Positions 35,033 through 44,435 are shown, counted from the stretch's first letter. The stretch is DNA of 64,000 nucleotides from an uncultured Bacillota bacterium (GCA_958426775.1 CATZZP010000007.1:1-64000); one strand, 5' to 3'. Made by a program: numbers and translations. Notes: a model not told the origin generated them from the sequence alone.

Positions 35033-36223
35033 TTAAATGCAGTAATCGTCAAAGGGTTCTAAGCTTCTTTTAAGTATACCCTTAACATAGGCAATAAATA
35101 TACCGTAGTTTGTCATTGGTACACCCTGTCTTTTAGCACAAAGCTCTCTGTATTTCATTTCCTTTTCATTAAGCATACAGCCGCCGCAGTGAATAATCAC
35201 CTTATATGGTGTTAAATCCTTAGGAAAGGTTATACCGATTGAAAACTCAAACTCTGCTTTTTCTCCTACATAGCCTTTAAGCCAGTTAGGGATTTTATAT
35301 GTACCTATATCTCCGCATTGTCTGTGATGAGTACAGCCCTCGGATACAAGTATTCTATCTCCTGACTTTATATTCTCTATTGCTCTTACTGCCTCAATAG
35401 CCGATGCAAGGTTTCCCTTATATCTTGCCATAAGAATTGAAAATGAGGTTAAAGGAATATCCTCAGGGGTATGCCTTGAAACCTGCTCAAACGCCTGACT
35501 GTCTGTTATAACAAGCTTAGGTTTAACACCTATTTTATTTATTGTGTTTTTAAGCTCATCCTCCTTACAGACAACAGCTATTGCACCTGCATCAAGTAAA
35601 TCCCTTATTACCATTTGCTGTGGTAGAATAAGCCTGCCCTTCGGTGCCGCCTTATCTATAGGCACTACAAGTATTACAAAATCCCCCGGCAAAACAAGGT
35701 CGCCTACAAGCTTATGCTCAGGTTCTTCAAGAGGAGCAGATAAAATTATCTGCTTTTTAAGTTCTTCAATACCATCACCTGTTACAGCACTTACCCAAAT
35801 ACCGTTTTTAACAATTTCCTTGCTATCAGCCTTGTCTGATTTGTTAAGTGCTATTACATAAGGCAGTTTTCTGTCCTCAAGCTCCTTTATTAGTGCCTTG
35901 TCCTGCTCGTCAAGACCTTCACCGCCGTCTACTACAAGAACGGCAATATCGGTTTTATTTAAAATCTCATAGCTTTTTTCAACTCTTTTTGAACCCAGCT
36001 CACCTTCATCATCTATGCCCGGTGTATCTATAATTACAACAGGACCTAAGGGTAGCATTTCCATTGTCTTTTTAACAGGGTCGGTAGTAGTTCCTTTTAT
36101 ATCTGATACTATAGACAGGCTTTGTCCCGTAATTGCATTTACAATGCTTGACTTACCTGCGTTTCTCTTGCCGAATATACCTATATGCAGTCTTTCTGCT
36201 GAGGGTGTATCATTTAAACCCAT
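35033..36223 (-). CDS. hydF: [FeFe]-hydrogenase maturation GTPase HydF
   Basis: Scaffold on which the diiron subcluster of the H-cluster is assembled before transfer to HydA. 396 residues. The N-terminal GTPase domain has GKRNAGKSSIVNA near 13, DTPGIDDEGELGS, and ALNKSDKAD. A dimerisation domain follows, then the [4Fe-4S]-binding C-terminus with EGCTHHRQCGDIG and HCGGCM. Last gene of the three-gene hyd unit, 19 bases after hydG. Confidence 0.95.
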   Translation of the reverse strand: MGLNDTPSAERLHIGIFGKRNAGKSSIVNAITGQSLSIVSDIKGTTTDPVKKTMEMLPLGPVVIIDTPGIDDEGELGSKRVEKSYEILNKTDIAVLVVDGGEGLDEQDKALIKELEDRKLPYVIALNKSDKADSKEIVKNGIWVSAVTGDGIEELKKQIILSAPLEEPEHKLVGDLVLPGDFVILVVPIDKAAPKGRLILPQQMVIRDLLDAGAIAVVCKEDELKNTINKIGVKPKLVITDSQAFEQVSRHTPEDIPLTSFSILMARYKGNLASAIEAVRAIENIKSGDRILVSEGCTHHRQCGDIGTYKIPNWLKGYVGEKAEFEFSIGITFPKDLTPYKVIIHCGGCMLNEKEMKYRELCAKRQGVPMTNYGIFIAYVKGILKRSLEPFDDYCI

Positions 36224-36241
36224 AGGTACACCTCCTTTAAC

Positions 36242-37660
36242 TTAAAACCTGAAATCTCTTTGTCCTTTTTCAATGTTATCTAAGTTAGCCCTTAAAATAT
36301 CCTTTACCTTATCACTTAATACGTTGTCTATTTCTTTATTAATAAGCTCATCACCTATCTTTTTTGTATCCTCGGAAGCATAATCAATTAAATACTCTTT
36401 TAAGGTCATAAGTGCATTAGGATGACAGCAGTTTTGTATCTGTCCGCTTTTGCACAAGCTCATAAAGCGGTCACCTGTTCTGCCCTCTCTGTAACAAGCT
36501 GTACAAAAGCTTGGTATATATCCCATTCTCATAAGCCAGTTTACAACCTCATCAAGAGTACGTGAATCAATAACATCAAACTGCTCACTTTTCTCCTCAT
36601 CTCTTTCAGGCTCTGCATAACCGCCCACGCTTGTACGTGAACCACCGCTTATCTGTGACACACCTAAATGAAGTACCCTTTCCCTGCATTTCTGACTTTC
36701 TCTGGTAGAAACAATCATACCTGTGTAAGGTACGGCAATTCTTATACAGGCAACAATTTTTGCAAAAATATCGTCATCAATACTATTATCAAAGGCATTG
36801 GGGTCAATATCATCAGCGTGCCTTATACGGGGAACACTGATTGTATGAGGTCCTACGCCGTGTACAGCCTCTAAATGTTCTGCGTGCATTAAAAGACCTG
36901 CAAACTCATAGCGGTAAAGCTCCAAGCCAAAAAGCACACCAAGCCCCACATCGTCAATACCGCTCTCCATGGCTCTGTCCATAGCTTCCGTATGGTAGGC
37001 ATAATTATGCTTAGGTCCTGTGGGATGAAGCTTTTCGTAGCTCTCCTTATGATAGGTTTCCTGAAAGAGGATATATGTACCTATACCCGCTTCCTTAAGC
37101 TTACGATAGTTTTCAACGGTAGTTGCGGCAATATTAACATTTACTCGCCTTATTGCACCGTTCTTATGCTTAATGCTGTATATGGTTTTAATACACTCCA
37201 GAATATACTCAATAGGATTGTTGACAGGGTCTTCTCCTGCTTCAATGGCAAGCCTTTTATGACCCATATCCTGAAGTGCAATAACCTCTCTTTTAACGTC
37301 TTCCTGAGTAAGCTTTTTACGTGCAATATGCTTATTTTTGTAATGATAAGGGCAGTAAACGCAACCGTTTACACAGTAGTTTGACAGATAAAGAGGGGCA
37401 AACATAACTATTCTGTTACCGTAAAAATCCTTTTTTATCTGCTCTGCAAGCTTGTATATTTCCTGATTTTTTTCCTCAATATCACAATCAAGGAGAACTG
37501 CCGCTTCTCTGTGAGTTAAGCCCTTTCTCTTTCTTGCCTTTTCAAGTATTTTGTCGATAAGCTCTGTATTGTGTTTGTTTTTTGAGGCATAATCCAGGGT
37601 TTCCAGAATTTCCTCATGATTTATAAATTCCTCGGCTTTTAATGACTTAGGGTTATACAT
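36242..37660 (-). CDS. hydG: [FeFe]-hydrogenase maturation radical SAM enzyme HydG
   Basis: Cleaves tyrosine to supply the CO and CN- ligands of the H-cluster. 472 residues. The radical SAM motif is CVNGCVYC near 97. The second, C-terminal Fe-S site is visible as CTACYREGRTGDRF near 416 and a distal Cys pair (QNCCHPNAL). Both sites distinguish HydG from the thiamine enzyme ThiH. Overlap and spacing place it in one transcript with hydF and the TM1266-type gene. Confidence 0.95.
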   Translation of the reverse strand: MYNPKSLKAEEFINHEEILETLDYASKNKHNTELIDKILEKARKRKGLTHREAAVLLDCDIEEKNQEIYKLAEQIKKDFYGNRIVMFAPLYLSNYCVNGCVYCPYHYKNKHIARKKLTQEDVKREVIALQDMGHKRLAIEAGEDPVNNPIEYILECIKTIYSIKHKNGAIRRVNVNIAATTVENYRKLKEAGIGTYILFQETYHKESYEKLHPTGPKHNYAYHTEAMDRAMESGIDDVGLGVLFGLELYRYEFAGLLMHAEHLEAVHGVGPHTISVPRIRHADDIDPNAFDNSIDDDIFAKIVACIRIAVPYTGMIVSTRESQKCRERVLHLGVSQISGGSRTSVGGYAEPERDEEKSEQFDVIDSRTLDEVVNWLMRMGYIPSFCTACYREGRTGDRFMSLCKSGQIQNCCHPNALMTLKEYLIDYASEDTKKIGDELINKEIDNVLSDKVKDILRANLDNIEKGQRDFRF

Positions 37661-37662
37661 TT

Positions 37663-37926
37663 TTATCCTTCTTTCTGCTCGCTAAGCTTTGAATATATTG
37701 TTTTTGCATTTACTCCGTTAAGCATACCCAGCTTTCCTGAAATGGTGTTAATCACATCAGCAGGGGCATCAAGGGCAACGCTGATAATTGATATACCCCT
37801 TTTCTGATAAGGTATACCCATACGACCTATTATATAATTGCCGTATTCATGTAAAATAGCGTTAAGTCCTTCAACCGAGGTGTAGTCCTCTACAACAATG
37901 CCGATAAGTGCAACTCTTGACTCCAT
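37663..37926 (-). CDS. TM1266 family iron-only hydrogenase system putative regulator
   Basis: 87 residues with an ACT-like/ferredoxin-like pattern: SRVALIGIVVEDYTSVEGLN, then YGNYIIGRMGIPYQKRGISI and LGMLNGVNAKTIYS. This small family occurs with hydrogenase maturation genes and is named a putative regulator; a biochemical role is not settled. I start it at ATG 37926 (GGAGG upstream). It is first in the hyd operon, just after the leader terminator. Confidence 0.85.
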   Translation of the reverse strand: MESRVALIGIVVEDYTSVEGLNAILHEYGNYIIGRMGIPYQKRGISIISVALDAPADVINTISGKLGMLNGVNAKTIYSKLSEQKEG

Positions 37927-37944
37927 ATTTTTTCCTCCGTAAAC

Positions 37945-37971
37945 AAAAAACTGTGCCAAAACAGGCACAGT
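37945..37971 (-). terminator. Terminator inside the hyd operon leader
   Basis: On the minus strand ACTGTGCC, a 6-base loop, GGCACAGT, then TTTTTTG. A strong intrinsic terminator located only about 20 bases before the first hyd gene, so it would attenuate the operon. Confidence 0.82.
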
Positions 37972-38081
37972 AAAAGTAAAGCTAAATTAAATATAAATTA
38001 ACTTACTCCTTAGCCTGAGCTTTGGTATCAGTCGATTATGTGTAAAAATGATTTGCCTTCAGGCTGACCTTTAGGCTCATC
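37945..38081 (-). ncRNA. Structured leader RNA of the hyd operon (unassigned)
   Basis: A predicted transcript of about 135 bases before the terminator. It contains a 7-bp stem AGCCTGA (38059-38065) with TCAGGCT (38012-38018) closing a 40-base internal region, plus two similar tracts, AGCCTAAAGG and AGCCTGAAGG, near the 5' end. An alternative 6-bp pairing, AAAGCT with AGCTTT, links the aptamer-like part to the segment before the terminator. I compared it from memory with common riboswitch classes and found no clear match. Confidence 0.5.
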
Positions 38082-38087
38082 AAATTG

Positions 38088-38116
38088 ATTTTAGCATATT
38101 AATAATAATTTGTAAA
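38088..38116 (-). promoter_or_regulatory. hyd operon promoter
   Basis: On the minus strand TTTACA (38111-38116), a 17-base spacer, TAAAAT (38088-38093), with TGC directly before the -10 as an extended element. Confidence 0.6.
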
Positions 38117-38193
38117 TAATAATTTTAATTTAAAGGCTATTCAGCCTATAGCCCTCTGCCGACTCCGTAAACAGCATCCTTGGTATTACCACC

Positions 38194-40407
38194 TTATTTT
38201 ATACTGAATACAAAATTACCGTCCTCTGCGTCAAGGACAGCATTACCGCCCCTTTTAAGCTTGCCAAACAAAATTTCCTCAACCAGCATAGGCTTAATTT
38301 CAGAGGAAATTACTCTGTCAAGCTCTCTTGCACCGTAGGCATTTGTTATGCCCTTGTTTTTAAGCAGAACAGGAGCATTTTTACCTATGATAAGCTTAAT
38401 ATTCTTTTTCATAAGACCCTCGGCAAGCTCTTTTAGCTTTTTGCCTGCAATATTAAGTGCCATTTCATCATCCATACCGTTAAATACCACAATACGGCTT
38501 AAACGATTTCTGAACTCAGGCTGAAAGGTTCTTTTTACCGCCTCATCAACAGCATTACGGTTAAAACTGCTGCCGCCGAAGCCTATGGCTGCCTTGCCAA
38601 TTTCGCTTGCACCTGCATTTGATGTCATTATAATAATAACATTTTTAAAATCTGCCTTATTTCCTTGATTATCCGTAAGGGTAGCATAATCCATAACCTG
38701 CAAAAGAATATTGTAAATATCGCTATGTGCCTTTTCTATTTCATCAAGCAAAAGCACGGCATGGTGTGATTTACGTATTTCCTCGGTTAAAAGACCGCCC
38801 TCTTCATAGCCTACATAGCCTGCAGGAGAACCTATAAGCTTAGCAACCGTATGCTTTTCGGCGTATTCGCTCATATCAAAGCGTATAAGCTTAACGCCCA
38901 GTTCCTTTGCTAAAGCTCTTGCTGTTTCTGTTTTACCCACACCTGTAGGTCCTACAAAAAGGAAGCTTGCAATGGGCTTATTGTCCTCATTCAATCCCGC
39001 CCTTGAAAATTTTACTGCATTTGCAATGCCCTCTATAGCCTCACTTTGACCGAAAACCTTTTCCTTTAAAGTGCTTTCAAGCTGTGCTAATCTTTCAAGC
39101 TCATTCCTTTCAAGGGACTGCTTAGGTATATTGCAAATTTTAGACAGCACCATATCAATAAGGGCTTTATCAACCTTATTTTTCTTATCGGGGTTTAGCT
39201 TTCTATAGGCTCCTGCCTCATCAATAAGGTCAATTGCCTTGTCGGGCAAAAACCTTTCATTCATATATTTTGAGGATACCTCAACAGCATATTCAAAAAC
39301 ATCGGCATTATATGATACACCATGATACTCCTCATAGCGTTCCTTTAAGCCTAAAAGAATTTTTACAGTTTCCTCCTTTGTAGGCTCTTCAACCGTTACT
39401 GTCTGAAAACGTCTTACCAGACTTCTTGACTTTGCTATTGTCTTTTTATATTCAGCAAAGGTTGTTGCACCTATAAAGCGTATATGCCCCTGTGCAAGAT
39501 AAGGCTTTAAAAGATTAGATACATCAATACTGCTGTCAGTTGTAGCACCTGCACCTACTATATTATGTACCTCATCAATATATACAATAGGTTTATCCTC
39601 TTTTAAAAGTCCGTTCATAATAAGCTTAAAGCGTTTCTCCATATCACCTCGGTATTGAGTGCCTGACATCATAGTACCCATATCAAGTGAATACATATGG
39701 GCATCCTTTAAAATTTCAGGCACCTCTCCCTCAACAATAAGCCTTGCCAGTCCGTAAGCAATAGCTGTTTTACCAACACCGGGTTCACCTATATGGATAA
39801 CGTTGTTCTTTTCCATTCTGCATAGTATCTGTATAGTACGTTCAAGCTCTTTTTCTCTGCCTATTAAAGGATTTACCCTTAAACAAAGCTCATTCATATC
39901 CTCAACATAGTCACGCCAGCTTATTTGAGGTTCTTGCTCTGCAACAGACATTTCTATGTCATGCTCCAAATTTTCATCATTAAATATACTCTCTCTTGAC
40001 AGTTCTCCTAATAAGCTGATAATATCAACGCCTTGCTTCTTCAAAAAATATACTGCAAAGCTATCCTCTAAGTCTAACATAGCCGCCAGAATATGGCTTA
40101 TATCTGCCTCATTTCTTCCGCTGTTAAAAGCTTTTTTTATTGCAGCATCAAGTACATAATTAAAATCATGAGTAAACTTAACATCCTCATCTGTATCAAG
40201 CTTATCTATATTTTCATTAAAAAATTTTTCAAGATTATCTCTTAACAGGCTTGCATTCCCTCCCAGACCGATAAAGCTCTCATCGAATACACGGTCATAG
40301 GTCATAGCAAATAATATATGCTCAGGTGTTACATATTCATCCTGTCTTTCGTATGCCAAATCAACAGCATCAGATACTACTGTTTTAAAACGCTCATTAG
40401 TTTCCAT
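38194..40407 (-). CDS. clpA: ATP-dependent Clp protease ATP-binding subunit ClpA
   Basis: Hexameric AAA+ unfoldase that feeds ClpP. 737 residues. Order: N-domain (about 1-145) where ClpS docks, AAA module 1 with Walker A GEPGVGKTA near 207, AAA module 2 with GPTGVGKTE near 485, and the ClpP-binding loop tripeptide IGF (KAAIGFGG near 607). It lacks the long coiled-coil middle domain of ClpC and ClpB, which supports ClpA. It follows clpS by 11 bases. ClpA is uncommon in Firmicutes, which mostly use ClpC. Confidence 0.94.
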   Translation of the reverse strand: METNERFKTVVSDAVDLAYERQDEYVTPEHILFAMTYDRVFDESFIGLGGNASLLRDNLEKFFNENIDKLDTDEDVKFTHDFNYVLDAAIKKAFNSGRNEADISHILAAMLDLEDSFAVYFLKKQGVDIISLLGELSRESIFNDENLEHDIEMSVAEQEPQISWRDYVEDMNELCLRVNPLIGREKELERTIQILCRMEKNNVIHIGEPGVGKTAIAYGLARLIVEGEVPEILKDAHMYSLDMGTMMSGTQYRGDMEKRFKLIMNGLLKEDKPIVYIDEVHNIVGAGATTDSSIDVSNLLKPYLAQGHIRFIGATTFAEYKKTIAKSRSLVRRFQTVTVEEPTKEETVKILLGLKERYEEYHGVSYNADVFEYAVEVSSKYMNERFLPDKAIDLIDEAGAYRKLNPDKKNKVDKALIDMVLSKICNIPKQSLERNELERLAQLESTLKEKVFGQSEAIEGIANAVKFSRAGLNEDNKPIASFLFVGPTGVGKTETARALAKELGVKLIRFDMSEYAEKHTVAKLIGSPAGYVGYEEGGLLTEEIRKSHHAVLLLDEIEKAHSDIYNILLQVMDYATLTDNQGNKADFKNVIIIMTSNAGASEIGKAAIGFGGSSFNRNAVDEAVKRTFQPEFRNRLSRIVVFNGMDDEMALNIAGKKLKELAEGLMKKNIKLIIGKNAPVLLKNKGITNAYGARELDRVISSEIKPMLVEEILFGKLKRGGNAVLDAEDGNFVFSIK

Positions 40408-40418
40408 TTAATCCCACC

Positions 40419-40718
40419 TCACTCAGCTTCTGCCGTTACCTTTAACGGGTAACCAGCTCTTCTTGCCATATCCATTGCAGTTGTTGCTTTAGTATATGCT
40501 ATATCTCTTGTGTACACTCCAACTGCAGCACAGTCACTTTTGTGTATATTCATCATTATCTGAAACGCCTCCATACGATTTTTCCCAAACACAAGCTCTA
40601 ACACATCAACAACAAAATCCATAGGCGTAAAATCATCATTATAAAAAACCACCTTATACATTTTAGGTGTTTTTATATCCGTATTGGTATTTAAGTTGGT
40701 TTTTTCCTTAAAGGACAT
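40419..40718 (-). CDS. clpS: ClpS adaptor (N-recognin)
   Basis: Adaptor that binds N-terminal Leu, Phe, Trp or Tyr and delivers the substrate to ClpA. 99 residues. The pocket residues match E. coli ClpS: NDD in YNDDFTPMDFV, the Met gatekeeper in the same stretch, and the His in MMNIHKSD. This suggests full N-degron specificity. The start codon overlaps the aat stop (TAATG), and clpA follows 11 bases later. Confidence 0.95.
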   Translation of the reverse strand: MSFKEKTNLNTNTDIKTPKMYKVVFYNDDFTPMDFVVDVLELVFGKNRMEAFQIMMNIHKSDCAAVGVYTRDIAYTKATTAMDMARRAGYPLKVTAEAE

Positions 40719-41368
40719 TATAATATCCCCCTTCGTATTCTCTCAATATATTCATTATAAGGCATAAATCTACCACCCATGCGCTCTAAATGTTTTGTAT
40801 GAAATTGACAGTCAATAAACTGAAAGTCCAATTCTGTAAGATTTTCAGCAAGCATAATTAAAGCCAGCTTTGAGGCATTTTCTTTTTTAGAAAACATACT
40901 CTCTCCAAAAAAGCACTTTCCTATACTTACACCATACAAGCCGCCCACAAGATTATCTCCTTGCCATACCTCACAGCTTTGTGCAAAGCCTTCTTTATGC
41001 AGATTGTTATAGGCAAGCTCCATATCATCGGTTATCCATGTACCCTCATTAAATTCACGCATAATACGGCAGTTGTGCATTACTCCTCTGAAATCCCTAT
41101 TAAAGGTAACCTTAAGGTCTGTTTTTTTCATAAATTTTTTCATAGATTTTGAAACCCTGATTTCCTTCGGAATAATTACAAATCTTTCCAACGGACACCA
41201 CCACATAATAGGGTCTCCCTCATTATACCACGGAAATATACCGTTTTTATACGCAAGTAAAAGCCGTTCCTTAGACAAATCTCCGCCTATGGCAAGCAAG
41301 CCGTTCTTTTCCCCCTCTTCAACGGGAGGAAAGGCAATTATCCTTTTATCAAGCAAATATACAGACAT
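40718..41368 (-). CDS. aat: Leucyl/phenylalanyl-tRNA--protein transferase
   Basis: Adds Leu or Phe to proteins with N-terminal Lys or Arg, creating N-degrons for ClpS. 216 residues. Signatures are IFPWYNEGDPIMWWCPLERF near 45, GTWITDDMELAY near 108, and GGLYGVSIGKCFFGESMFS near 143 with FIDCQFHTKHLERMGG near the end. First gene of an aat-clpS-clpA operon with a 1-base overlap. Confidence 0.95.
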   Translation of the reverse strand: MSVYLLDKRIIAFPPVEEGEKNGLLAIGGDLSKERLLLAYKNGIFPWYNEGDPIMWWCPLERFVIIPKEIRVSKSMKKFMKKTDLKVTFNRDFRGVMHNCRIMREFNEGTWITDDMELAYNNLHKEGFAQSCEVWQGDNLVGGLYGVSIGKCFFGESMFSKKENASKLALIMLAENLTELDFQFIDCQFHTKHLERMGGRFMPYNEYIERIRRGIL

Positions 41369-41474
41369 AAAATCACCTCAAATTACCGTATATAATAACA
41401 TTCGACATACATTGACTTTTTCCTTTAAGCTATACAAAACTAAACAATTTAAAATGTAAAATATTTAAAAAAAT

Positions 41475-41503
41475 TTGCATAAATTTTACTTATATGTTAT
41501 ACT
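41475..41503 (+). promoter_or_regulatory. putP promoter
   Basis: TTGCAT (41475-41480), a 17-base spacer, TATACT (41498-41503) with TGT before the -10. About 32 bases before the putP start. Confidence 0.6.
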
Positions 41504-41534
41504 TGTGATAATATTAATTTTTAGGAGGGATAAA

Positions 41535-43106
41535 ATGAACCCTGATACTTTAAAAGTATTAATTGCAATGGTAAGCTATATGTGTGTTGTAATAGGCATT
41601 GGCATATTTTTTGCAAAAAAAGCACAACAAAACAGTGAAAACTACTTCATAGGCGGCAGGTCCTTAGGACCTTGGGTTGCCGCTATGAGTGCGGAGGCTT
41701 CCGACATGAGTGGTTGGTTGCTTATGGGCTTACCGGGCTTAGCTTACTGGTGCGGTCTTGCCGATGCAACATGGACAGCTATCGGTCTTGCTCTCGGTAC
41801 ATATGTAAACTGGCTTATTGTAGCTAAAAGATTAAGAAAGTATTCTGCTGTTTCCGGTGATGCCATCACCATACCTGATTTCTTAAGTAACAGATATCAT
41901 GAGGATAAAAAGATTATTCTTGGTATTTCAGCATTATTTATTCTTATATTCTTTACAATTTATGCATCAAGCTGTCTTGTAACCTGCGGTAAGCTTTTTG
42001 CAGGTCTTTTTGATGCTGACTATCACGCAATGATGATTTTAGGTGCAATCTTTGTCGTATTCTATACTCTTATAGGTGGCTTCCTTGCTGAAAGTGCGTC
42101 TGACTTTATGCAGGGTATCGTAATGTTCTTTGCACTTGTAACCATTGTTGGCTTTGGTGTATATAACGCAGGTGGCTTTGACGCAGTAATTGAAAATGCA
42201 AAGGAAATCCCGGGATACTTCTCACTTACATCTCTTGCTAACCCTGAGGTTGACCCGGAAACCGGTGTGCAACTGGCAGTAAACGGTGTACCTTCCTTTG
42301 GCGAGCCTAAGCCTTACAGTGTGCTTAATATGGCATCTATGCTTGCCTGGGGTCTTGGTTACTTTGGTGTACCTCAGGTTTTACTCCGTTTTATGGCTAT
42401 TAAGAAGGTCAGTGAGCTTAAAAAGTCAAGACGTATTGCCACCGTATGGGTAGTAATTTCTCTGGGTGCAGCTGTATTTATAGGTATCATAGGCAGAAGT
42501 CTTTTCCCCTCAACTCCCGAGCTTGCTACTCAAAGCCTTAGCGAAAACGTGTTTGTTGTACTTGCAGAGGCTATGCTTCATCCTCTTTTTGCAGGCGTAG
42601 TTATGGCAGGTATTCTTGCTGCAACAATCAGCTCATCTGACTCTTACTTACTTATTGCAGCCTCAGCCTTTTCTAAGAATATTTTTGAGGGTATTATCAA
42701 AAAGGATGCTGATGATAAAACAGTTATGCACGTTTCAAGAGCTGTGCTTTTACTTATTGCATTAATCGGTATTGTTATTGCTTGGGATCAGAACAGCGTT
42801 ATTTTTAAGCTTGTTTCCTTTGCATGGGCAGGCTTTGGTGCTACCTTTGGTCCTATTATGCTATTTTCTCTTTTCTGGAAGCGTACTACAAGAGAGGGTG
42901 CAATAGCAGGTATGCTTTCGGGCGGTGCTATGGTATTTATCTGGAAGCTCGGCATAAGCAAGTTGGGCGGTCTTTTTGCTATCTATGAGCTTTTGCCTGC
43001 TTTTATTGTTTCTGCTGTAGTAATTGTACTTGTATCTCTTGCAACAAAAGAACCCTGTCAGCAGATTTATGATGAGTTTGAAAGGGCTAAAAATTATAAA
43101 GACTGA
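41535..43106 (+). CDS. putP: Sodium/proline symporter PutP
   Basis: Na+-coupled proline importer of the SSS family. 523 residues with about 13 membrane helices. Typical PutP stretches: NYFIGGRSLGPWVAAMSAEA near 36, SDMSGWLLMGLPG, WGLGYFGVPQVLLRFMAIK, and ISSSDSYLLIAASA. The start ATG at 41535 follows AGGAGGGATAAA. An upstream in-frame ATG at 41475 overlaps the -35 element and is not used. A single-gene transcript ending in a terminator. Confidence 0.93.
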   Translation: MNPDTLKVLIAMVSYMCVVIGIGIFFAKKAQQNSENYFIGGRSLGPWVAAMSAEASDMSGWLLMGLPGLAYWCGLADATWTAIGLALGTYVNWLIVAKRLRKYSAVSGDAITIPDFLSNRYHEDKKIILGISALFILIFFTIYASSCLVTCGKLFAGLFDADYHAMMILGAIFVVFYTLIGGFLAESASDFMQGIVMFFALVTIVGFGVYNAGGFDAVIENAKEIPGYFSLTSLANPEVDPETGVQLAVNGVPSFGEPKPYSVLNMASMLAWGLGYFGVPQVLLRFMAIKKVSELKKSRRIATVWVVISLGAAVFIGIIGRSLFPSTPELATQSLSENVFVVLAEAMLHPLFAGVVMAGILAATISSSDSYLLIAASAFSKNIFEGIIKKDADDKTVMHVSRAVLLLIALIGIVIAWDQNSVIFKLVSFAWAGFGATFGPIMLFSLFWKRTTREGAIAGMLSGGAMVFIWKLGISKLGGLFAIYELLPAFIVSAVVIVLVSLATKEPCQQIYDEFERAKNYKD

Positions 43107-43141
43107 TATTAAATTTTAGGTTGGTTTTTAAATAATTACAA

Positions 43142-43173
43142 AAAGGGTGTAAGCAAATCTGCCTACACCCTTT
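43142..43173. terminator. Bidirectional terminator between putP and the alanyl-tRNA editing gene
   Basis: AAAGGGTGTAAGCA and TGCCTACACCCTTT form a long stem with one internal mismatch between convergent genes. Confidence 0.82.
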
Positions 43174-43176
43174 ATA

Positions 43177-44331
43177 TTATCTGTTATTTTCAAAAAAGCT
43201 TTCAATATCCTGCCATTTACAAGCAACAGAACCCTGTGCAAAAAACGGCTTACCACCACCCCTGCCATTTAAAGCAGTATTCATATTTTTGATAAGCTCC
43301 TTTAAATCTCCGTCTTTTTGTCCTACAGCGTATTTATATCCCTCATCATCATTACCCGAAAATACAGCACAAATACATTTGTTCTGCTCTATAAGCCGTG
43401 CAGTCAGCTTTCTTACACTATCAGGAGTAAGTCCCTCCTTATTGATAAGTACAAAGTCCATATCAACGTAATTTTCAGCTATATCCTGAAGCATTTTATT
43501 TTCAATTTCAGAAAGCTTAAACTTCAAGCTTTGGTTTTCATTTAAAAGTCTGTCAACAGCCTTTGAGGTTTCCCTTACCTTAGCTGAAAGCATAGTAGAT
43601 ATTTTATAGTTCTCATTATTTACACTGTTTATATATGCCATGGCTCGTTTACCGCAAAGCATTTCAATTCGCACACCCTCATGGAATTTTTGGCATGATA
43701 TAAGCTTAACTAAGCCTATTTCTCCCGTTCTGTTTACGTGTGTACCACAGCAAGCACAGGTGTCGCCCTTTGGAAAGCGAATAATACGCACATCTCCCGT
43801 AAGCTCTTTCTTACTACGGTAGTCAAGCTCCTTAAGCTCCTGCTCTGTAGGGTGTAACTCCTCCACATGGTAATCATTCCAGATATAAGTATTAACAAGA
43901 CCTTCTATTTCGGCTAAAGCATCTGAGTTAAGTTCACCGTCTAAATCAATAGTAATCATCTCACTACCCATATGAAAGCCCACATTATTGTATCCGTATT
44001 TTGCGTTTATAAAACCGCTGACAATATGCTCGCCTGAATGTTGCTGCATAAGGTCAAAACGACGCTCCCAATCAATTTTACCCTTTACAGTATCACCTAC
44101 CTGAACAGGATTGTCCGTAAAATGTATTACCTCCTCACCTTGTTCCTGTACATCAACCACCCTGATGCAGTCATTTAATGTTCCCAAATCACAAGGCTGA
44201 CCGCCTCCCTCAGGATAAAAGGCCGTCTTATCAAGAACAACCTCGTATTTATTTTTTGCTTCCTTACAGCTTACTACATTTGCCGTAAACTCCTTTATAT
44301 AAGCGTCCTTATAGAATAATCTTTCCGTCAT
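43177..44331 (-). CDS. Alanyl-tRNA editing protein AlaX (long form)
   Basis: Stand-alone trans-editing enzyme that hydrolyses Ser- or Gly-tRNA(Ala). 384 residues. It has the zinc-site HxxxH in QQHSGEHIVSG near 100, the partner Cys-x3-His in CACCGTHVNRTGEIG, and a C-terminal DHHA1-like domain ending GGGKPFFAQGS. It lacks the aminoacylation domain of AlaRS. Start ATG 44331 follows CGGAGG. Confidence 0.92.
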   Translation of the reverse strand: MTERLFYKDAYIKEFTANVVSCKEAKNKYEVVLDKTAFYPEGGGQPCDLGTLNDCIRVVDVQEQGEEVIHFTDNPVQVGDTVKGKIDWERRFDLMQQHSGEHIVSGFINAKYGYNNVGFHMGSEMITIDLDGELNSDALAEIEGLVNTYIWNDYHVEELHPTEQELKELDYRSKKELTGDVRIIRFPKGDTCACCGTHVNRTGEIGLVKLISCQKFHEGVRIEMLCGKRAMAYINSVNNENYKISTMLSAKVRETSKAVDRLLNENQSLKFKLSEIENKMLQDIAENYVDMDFVLINKEGLTPDSVRKLTARLIEQNKCICAVFSGNDDEGYKYAVGQKDGDLKELIKNMNTALNGRGGGKPFFAQGSVACKWQDIESFFENNR

Positions 44332-44435
44332 AATTAAACCTCCGTAAAACAATCTACATTGATTATACACTTTTAATATAGGCTTGTCAAAATATAAATA
44401 TAAGGTTATACTATATGTAATAAGGAGGTTTTTTT

